Of a stretch of DNA of 11,070 bases, positions 7,574 through 11,070 are shown piece after piece. Under the pieces are notes generated by a model. The model was not told the origin of the DNA and ran no database searches. It saw only the letters and a list, made by a program, of their open reading frames with translations. The translations under genes and the position numbers were made by a program. This DNA is from an uncultured Paracoccus sp. (GTDB lineage: Bacteria > Pseudomonadota > Alphaproteobacteria > Rhodobacterales > Rhodobacteraceae). The DNA is taken from the NCBI RefSeq assembly GCF_946221145.1, contig NZ_CAMIOH010000101.1, positions 1 to 11,070 of the forward strand. Direction: 5' to 3'. Position 1 is the first letter of the stretch. The number at the start of each line of letters is the position of its first letter.

Positions 7574-7647
7574 TCCCATTCGACACGAAGAACTTCGCGT
7601 CCCAACAGAGTGATCGTGAAACTGGCACGTCGCTTTTGTCTTCGCAT
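7564..7647 (-). CDS. creT: 27-codon mini-ORF, putative CreT-like toxin
   Basis: The ATG at 7647 is preceded by a strong Shine-Dalgarno GGAGGT (7659-7654) with a 6-nt spacer and, further up, a good promoter. The codons after ATG are CGA AGA CAA AAG CGA CGT, so rare Arg codons (AGA, CGA) come straight after a very efficient start. The peptide is basic at its N-terminus (MRRQKRRASF) and continues TITLLGREVLRVEWEPP. In known CreT toxins, a strong start followed by rare Arg codons traps the cognate rare tRNA, so the RNA rather than the peptide can be the toxin. Here either mode is possible. An inverted repeat lies inside the ORF. I do not recognise the peptide, and toxicity is an inference from context: repression site, promoter and crRNA-like RNA all adjoin it. 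Confidence 0.65.
   Translation of the reverse strand: MRRQKRRASFTITLLGREVLRVEWEPP
7582..7601 (-). repeat. Inverted repeat within the mini-ORF
   Basis: GACGCGAAGTTCTTCGTGTC folds with nine pairs (one G-U) around a TT centre, realistically eight pairs and a 4-nt loop. No T run follows, so it is not an intrinsic terminator. It could stabilise the toxin RNA or slow ribosomes. Confidence 0.55.
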
Positions 7648-7667
7648 GGGGTGACCTCCATGCGTTC

Positions 7668-7696
7668 GGTATAGACAATGATCATATGCCTGTCAA
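7668..7696 (-). promoter_or_regulatory. Sigma-70-type promoter between cas5 and cas8
   Basis: The -35 is TTGACA (7696-7691), a perfect consensus. The spacer is exactly 17 nt, and the -10 is TATACC (7673-7668), four of six. Transcription would begin near 7661, leaving a very short leader with GGAGGT before the 27-codon ORF. It lies just after the cas5 stop and faces cas8, so it could also feed cas8-cas7-cas3 if the downstream hairpin lets polymerase through. Confidence 0.75.
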
Positions 7697-7698
7697 TC

Positions 7699-7716
7699 TT
7701 CAGGGTATGGACACCT
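7699..7716 (+). promoter_or_regulatory. PAM plus partial protospacer for the crRNA-like RNA (Cascade operator)
   Basis: The plus strand reads TTC (7699-7701), the type I-C PAM, then AGGGTATGGACACCT (7702-7716). The spacer-like RNA starts AGGGTTTGGACGCCT, so matches are at 1-5, 7-11 and 13-15, with mismatches only at 6 and 12. Beyond position 15 the match ends. The PAM lies two bases from the -35 of the mini-ORF promoter, and the site overlaps the cas5 stop codon. Bound Cascade would cover or abut the -35. Confidence 0.85.
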
Positions 7717-8359
7717 AGATCCCAACTCCTTCAAAGCTGAGCACCCCATTTTCTATCCGGAGGTTCTGCGCAAATCGCGACGCATAAGCGCCGTCCTGAG
7801 GTCGATCCCAGGCGCAAGCCAGCATCGAGGGAATGTCGATGTTCAGCGCATCATCGACCATCCAGTCCGAGCGGAACGTGCCCCAATAATCACAGGTGAA
7901 TTCTGACCAACCCAAGGCGGGAGTCTTGTGACAGCGCCCCTGTTTGAGCCGACGCTCGAACAAGTCCTGCAGGTAATGGCGAGGGTTGCGGGTATCCTTT
8001 CCACGCGCGCCTCGAATCTGCGCGTGGATGCGATAGCATGGGTTGGCGATAACCGTAGCAAAGACTTGCATGCCGGTACCGTTCCTGACGTTGACGTCCT
8101 TTCGAAGGGGCCCGCCATAGTTGAAGGCATAGCGCTGAAAGTGGATGATCCCGCCGATAGCACCAACAGGCCGGCAGATTTCAACTCGGGTAGGATGAAA
8201 CCAGGCCTGGCCGTGGGAAAGATACGCGATCGATTCCAGAAGCCCTTTTGCCGCCGACCAAGTCGGAACGGGATAACTCGTGGGGCTTCCTCCGGTATCG
8301 GGACGCGCATACATTGCCAGAGGGCCGGATACCTCCAGATTGATCGAATACGTCTTCAT
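7715..8359 (-). CDS. cas5: Cas5 (Cas5c/Cas5d-like crRNA-processing Cascade subunit)
   Basis: A 214-residue Cas5 is predicted. In type I-C, Cas5 replaces Cas6: it cuts the repeat at the base of its hairpin and caps the 5' handle of the crRNA. The N-terminal ferredoxin-like strand INLEVSGPLAMYARP and the following SYPVPTWSAAKGLLESIAY match the family ('SYpV.TpSAArGiLEAi'). Tyr46 falls where the known Cas5d catalytic Tyr lies. NPRHYLQDLFERRLKQGRC at 125-143 matches 'NP.KH...F.RR...GQC', so the catalytic Lys-His pair appears as Arg127-His128, a conservative but notable change. I chose the ATG at 8359 because GGGAG and AGGA precede it and the protein begins as expected; the frame stays open to 8488 without family sequence. 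It is the first gene of the operon, followed by the small regulatory module rather than directly by cas8. Confidence 0.9.
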   Translation of the reverse strand: MKTYSINLEVSGPLAMYARPDTGGSPTSYPVPTWSAAKGLLESIAYLSHGQAWFHPTRVEICRPVGAIGGIIHFQRYAFNYGGPLRKDVNVRNGTGMQVFATVIANPCYRIHAQIRGARGKDTRNPRHYLQDLFERRLKQGRCHKTPALGWSEFTCDYWGTFRSDWMVDDALNIDIPSMLACAWDRPQDGAYASRFAQNLRIENGVLSFEGVGI

Positions 8360-8581
8360 TTCCTGTTCTCTCCCGCCCATCAGCATCAAGGCATTTCTCA
8401 AATCGGATGCCAATAACGATAATAATACACCATTCACTGCGCATGACTCATGAAAACATGCCGCGGCTGCGGATTTTCGTGGAATCAAGACTAAGCGGTT
8501 AGATCAGACTTCCGCCCCTTGGACATCCCCGCCCCGCCGCCCTATAACGCGCGCGACATCCAGACGCTGCGAAGGTGCATC

Positions 8582-9499
8582 ATGATCAAGGTCTTTGGCC
8601 ACACATCCCCCGATACGGACTCGACCGGCTCTCCCATCATCTGGGCCTGGTACCTGAACGAGGTGCGCAAGACGCCCGCCCAGGCTGTGCTGCAGGGGGA
8701 ACCCAATACCGAAGCCCTGTGGATGCTGACCCGCTGGGATCTGCCCAAACCGCAGATCATCGCCGATGTCGCGGCGGGCGATCAATGCGTGATCGTGGAC
8801 ACCAACAACCCCGGCGAACTGCCCGCCAGCCTGGACCAGGCCGAGGTGATCGAGATCATCGACCATCACCTGCTGGCGGGCGGCATCAAGACCCGCCTGC
8901 CGATCAACATCACCATCCGGCCGCTGGCCTGCACCGCCACGATCATGCACGACCTGATCGGCCACGACATGGCCCGCGCCCCCGAGGCGATCAAGGGCGC
9001 CATGCTGACCTGCATCCTGTCGGACACGCTGGAATTCCGCAGCCCGACCACCACCCCCCATGACCGCGCCGTGGCCGAACAGCTGGCCGCCGATCTGGGG
9101 ATCACCATCGCCGATTATGCGGCCGAGATGTTCGCGGCGAAATCTGACATCAGCGCCTTCAGCGACGAAACCCTGCTGCGCACCGACAGCAAGGAATACG
9201 AACTGGGCGGCAAGCAGTTGCGCATCACCGTGCTGGAAACCACCGCGCCGAAGGTGCTGCTGGCCCGCAAGGACGCGCTGATCGCCGCCATGCCGCGCGT
9301 CGCCGCCGAAGACGGCGCGGACGAGGTTCTGTGCTTCATCGTCGACATCCTGCGCGAGGAGGCCACCTTCTTGATCCCCAACGACTTCGTGCGCGGGCTT
9401 GCCGAACGCAGCTTTGGCGTGACCGTGTCGGGCGACAGCGTGGTCCTGCCCGGCGTGATGAGCCGCAAGAAGCAGATCATCCCGGTTCTTGCCCTGTAA
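8582..9499 (+). CDS. ppaC: Manganese-dependent inorganic pyrophosphatase (DHH family II)
   Basis: A 305-residue cytoplasmic enzyme is predicted that hydrolyses pyrophosphate to two phosphates, pulling biosynthetic reactions forward. Family II motifs are complete: GHTSPDTDST (residues 6-15, metal His and Asp residues), VDTNNPGE, IIDHHL (the DHH motif), LSDTLEFRSPTTTPHDR, and near the C-terminus SRKKQI, the substrate-binding Arg-Lys-Lys segment of the DHHA2 domain. The length is typical. The ATG at 8582 follows GAAGG by six bases and the protein begins IKVFGH as expected; the frame is open back to 8519 without family sequence. It overlaps the next gene by one base (TAATG). It marks the return to core DNA to the right of the cas locus. 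Confidence 0.95.
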   Translation: MIKVFGHTSPDTDSTGSPIIWAWYLNEVRKTPAQAVLQGEPNTEALWMLTRWDLPKPQIIADVAAGDQCVIVDTNNPGELPASLDQAEVIEIIDHHLLAGGIKTRLPINITIRPLACTATIMHDLIGHDMARAPEAIKGAMLTCILSDTLEFRSPTTTPHDRAVAEQLAADLGITIADYAAEMFAAKSDISAFSDETLLRTDSKEYELGGKQLRITVLETTAPKVLLARKDALIAAMPRVAAEDGADEVLCFIVDILREEATFLIPNDFVRGLAERSFGVTVSGDSVVLPGVMSRKKQIIPVLAL

Positions 9500-10368
9500 T
9501 GAGCCGGATCATCCAGTCCCTGTCCCAGATCAGCGCCGATTACGACGTGCTGTTCTGCGACCTGTGGGGCTGCCTGCACAACGGCAAGCAGCCCTATCCC
9601 GCCGCCGTCGCGGCCTTGCAGGCGTTCCGCCGGAGCGGCGGGCAGGTCGTCCTGATGACCAATGCCCCGCGTCCGAACCAGTTCGTGATCCGGCAACTGG
9701 ACCGCATGGGCGTGCCCCGCGACGCCTGGGACATCGTGGTCAGTTCTGGTGATGCCGCACAAGAGGCGATGTTCGAAGGCCGGGTCGGCCGCAAGGTCTG
9801 GCATATCGGCACCGACAAGGACGACGGCTTCTTTGACGACATTCCCGACGAATGGCGCGACGCCGCGCCGATCCTGCGGGTGGCTCTGGACGAGGCGGAA
9901 GGCATCGTCGCCACCGGCCCCTTCGACGAGTTGACCGAGACGCCGCAGGATTATCATGACCGGCTGATCCAGGCGCGCGACCGGGGCCTGCCGATGCTGT
10001 GCGCCAATCCCGACGTGATCGTGGACATGGGCGAGAACCGGATCTATTGCGCCGGTGCCCTGGCTGAATACTATGAAGGCCTGGGCGGCAGATCGCTGTA
10101 TTTCGGCAAGCCGCATCCGCCGATCTATGACCGGGCGCGGCGGCTGCTGGATCTGTCGCGGGACACGCGGATCCTGGCAGTGGGCGACGGCATCTTCACC
10201 GATGTGAAGGGCGGTCTGGACCAAGGAATCGACGTGCTGTTCGTGACGGGCGGACTGGCGGCGGATGCCCTGGGGCCGGATGTCGAAAACCCGGACAATG
10301 CGCTGCTGCTGGACTGGCTGGGCGGACATGCCCTGACCCCGCAATACAGCATCGGGCGCTTGCGCTGA
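9499..10368 (+). CDS. HAD hydrolase, subfamily IIA (TIGR01459-like)
   Basis: A 289-residue HAD phosphatase is predicted. Motif I is DVLFCDLWGCLHNG, in which the second Asp of the usual DxDG is replaced by Trp (D-L-W-G), a pattern I recall from this alphaproteobacterial subfamily. Motif II is VVLMTNAPRP, the conserved Lys is in YFGKPHPPIYD, and motif IV is ILAVGDGIFTDVKGG, which also supplies the Mg-binding Asp residues. The DxWG change removes the usual general acid, so the chemistry may differ from an ordinary phosphatase. The ATG overlaps the ppaC stop by one base, so translation is coupled. Proximity to ribF hints at a role in flavin or other nucleotide phosphate metabolism, but the substrate is unknown. 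Confidence 0.88.
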   Translation: MSRIIQSLSQISADYDVLFCDLWGCLHNGKQPYPAAVAALQAFRRSGGQVVLMTNAPRPNQFVIRQLDRMGVPRDAWDIVVSSGDAAQEAMFEGRVGRKVWHIGTDKDDGFFDDIPDEWRDAAPILRVALDEAEGIVATGPFDELTETPQDYHDRLIQARDRGLPMLCANPDVIVDMGENRIYCAGALAEYYEGLGGRSLYFGKPHPPIYDRARRLLDLSRDTRILAVGDGIFTDVKGGLDQGIDVLFVTGGLAADALGPDVENPDNALLLDWLGGHALTPQYSIGRLR

Positions 10369-10370
10369 AA

Positions 10371-10390
10371 GCAGGCGCGGGGCGGCCTGC
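10371..10390 (+). terminator. Weak hairpin after the HAD gene
   Basis: GCAGGC (10371-10376) pairs with GCCTGC (10385-10390) across an 8-nt loop two bases after the HAD stop. There is no T run, so it is at best a Rho-assisted or RNA-stabilising structure. Confidence 0.25.
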
Positions 10391-10443
10391 CCTGCACCTT
10401 CCGAAATTCACGCAGCAACAATATTATACTTTAGTGGAAGTGA

Positions 10444-10459
10444 TTGGAACTTTTGTTGC
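10444..10459 (+). promoter_or_regulatory. Sigma-54-like -24/-12 promoter in front of the MaoC gene
   Basis: TTGGAACTTTTGTTGC matches the RpoN pattern TTGGCACG-N4-TTGC with the GG and GC elements at exact spacing; mismatches are A for C and T for G in the -24 block. Transcription would begin near 10471, giving a leader of about 55 nt to the ATG at 10526. No activator site was identified. Confidence 0.35.
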
Positions 10460-10525
10460 GCATCCGCCGTTTCGCTGCTATGCAGCATGGACGCAATCGT
10501 CCCGGCTTATCCAATGGAACGCAGC

Positions 10526-10969
10526 ATGTTCGACAACCTTCCGCGCGGCACCATCGTCATCGAGGATCTGGAGGTCGGGATGACCCGCTATCTGCAAAAG
10601 CAGGTGACGGATCGCGACATCGAACTGTTCGCCGAGGTTTCGACCGACCGCAACCCGGTGCATCTGGATGACGACTATGCGCAGGATACGATCTTCGAAG
10701 GCCGCATTGCCCACGGAATGCTGACCGCCGGGCTGATTTCGGCCGTGATCGGGGAACAGCTGCCAGGCCATGGCACGGTCTATCTGGGCCAGACACTGAA
10801 GTTCATGGCCCCGGTCCGGCCCGGCGACATGGTCCGCGCCGAAGTGACGGTGGACGCGATCGACCATCCGAAACGGCGGGTCACGCTTGCAACCCGCTGT
10901 CTCGTGGGTGATACGGTCGTCCTGAAAGGCGAGGCGGTCGTTCTGGCGCCAAGCCGCAAGTTCGACTGA
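10526..10969 (+). CDS. MaoC-like (R)-specific enoyl-CoA hydratase
   Basis: A 147-residue hot-dog fold protein is predicted, of the type that hydrates trans-2-enoyl-CoA to (R)-3-hydroxyacyl-CoA. The hydratase 2 signature is clear: EVSTDRNPVHLDDDYAQ, where the Asp and the His of the D-x-N-P-x-H motif are catalytic, followed by GRIAHGML. The length fits short PhaJ-like hydratases, which feed beta-oxidation intermediates into polyhydroxyalkanoate synthesis, but related proteins have other acyl-CoA substrates, so I do not assign phaJ. I chose the ATG at 10526 because GGAACG lies just upstream; an in-frame ATG at 10487 has no Shine-Dalgarno and adds 13 residues without family sequence. It lies between the HAD gene and ribF, 157 bp from the former. 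Confidence 0.88.
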   Translation: MFDNLPRGTIVIEDLEVGMTRYLQKQVTDRDIELFAEVSTDRNPVHLDDDYAQDTIFEGRIAHGMLTAGLISAVIGEQLPGHGTVYLGQTLKFMAPVRPGDMVRAEVTVDAIDHPKRRVTLATRCLVGDTVVLKGEAVVLAPSRKFD

Positions 10970-11002
10970 CGGGGCGCCGGGCCGCCCCAATGAGGGCACC
11001 CT

Positions 11003-11070
11003 TTGCAGATCCACCGCGACTGGACAGGTCTTCCGGCAAGCGCCCGCGGCGCATCCGTCGCCATGGGCAA
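11003..11070 (+). CDS. ribF: RibF, bifunctional riboflavin kinase/FAD synthetase (5' end only)
   Basis: The gene starts at TTG 11003, six bases after GAGGG, and runs off the window after 22 codons. The N-terminus reads QIHRDWTGLP, then ASARGASVAMGN, which fits the RibF start '...G.svAiGNFDGvH.GH', cut just before the FDG. RibF phosphorylates riboflavin to FMN and adenylates it to FAD in the cytoplasm. Only the very start is visible. The non-AUG start is supported by the SD spacing, since the nearby ATG at 10990 is out of frame. Confidence 0.75.
   Translation, partial: MQIHRDWTGLPASARGASVAMG

Noticed and set aside
7440..7685. 81-codon ORF between cas5 and cas8 on the operon strand
   Set aside because: Its ATG lies between the -35 and -10 of the promoter, it has no Shine-Dalgarno, it resembles no family I know, and its sequence is better explained by the mini-ORF and the crRNA-like RNA in the same stretch.
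2177..8359. CRISPR-associated transposon (Cas effector plus tRNA-side insertion)
   Set aside because: No tnsA, tnsB, tnsC or tniQ genes are present, and Cas3 with intact nuclease and helicase motifs argues against a CAST.
8360..8488. Upstream extension of cas5, and an AT-rich TATTAT as cas promoter
   Set aside because: The extension has no Cas5 sequence. TATTAT near 8430 has no -35 of any quality at 16-18 bp, so I do not call a promoter, though the operon promoter probably lies in this gap.

Overview
The window looks like an alphaproteobacterial chromosome of the Rhodobacteraceae, probably Paracoccus-like. The evidence is high GC, strong GC3 in the flanking genes, and a right-hand block ppaC - TIGR01459 HAD hydrolase - MaoC hydratase - ribF that I recall as a usual order in that family. 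This assignment is from memory and was not searched.

Layout. Bases 1-943 hold no intact gene, only a frameshifted relic resembling the N-terminal part of a DUF4011-type superfamily I helicase (about 288-559). A sulfotransferase-like gene follows on the minus strand (944-1819). Next come a 5' half of a tRNA-Thr (1961-2000) and, about 100 bp on, an intact tRNA-Thr(TGT) (2098-2172). The minus-strand cas operon ends 4 bp past that tRNA's CCA and fills 2177-8359: cas5 - small module - cas8 (with an internal cas11) - cas7 - cas3. This is a stand-alone type I-C effector set. There is no cas4, cas1 or cas2 and no CRISPR array in the window. Core genes resume at 8582.

The main discovery is in the 265 bp between cas5 and cas8, which standard annotation would leave empty or give a spurious 81-codon ORF. 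On the operon strand it holds, in order: (1) a site with a type I-C PAM (TTC) and a 15-nt protospacer, (2) a promoter with a perfect -35 (TTGACA) and a 17-bp spacer, (3) a strong Shine-Dalgarno (GGAGGT) and a 27-codon mini-ORF that begins with rare Arg codons, (4) a degenerate type I-C repeat (hairpin plus handle TGGATCGAAAG), (5) a spacer-like segment, and (6) a hairpin that could end the RNA. The first 15 nt of the spacer-like segment match the PAM-flanked site in front of the promoter at 13 positions. The only two mismatches are at positions 6 and 12, exactly the bases that type I Cascade flips out and does not read. This is the architecture of a CreTA module (CRISPR-regulated toxin plus crRNA-like antitoxin). 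It could instead be a crRNA-like autorepressor of the internal promoter feeding cas8-cas7-cas3.

How the parts would work together (inference): Cas5 processes the crRNA-like RNA. Cas5, Cas7, Cas8 and the internally translated Cas11 form Cascade, and Cascade guided by this RNA sits beside the -35 and silences the promoter. Losing Cascade would release the mini-ORF transcript, making the cas genes addictive. The match is too short to be expected to license Cas3.
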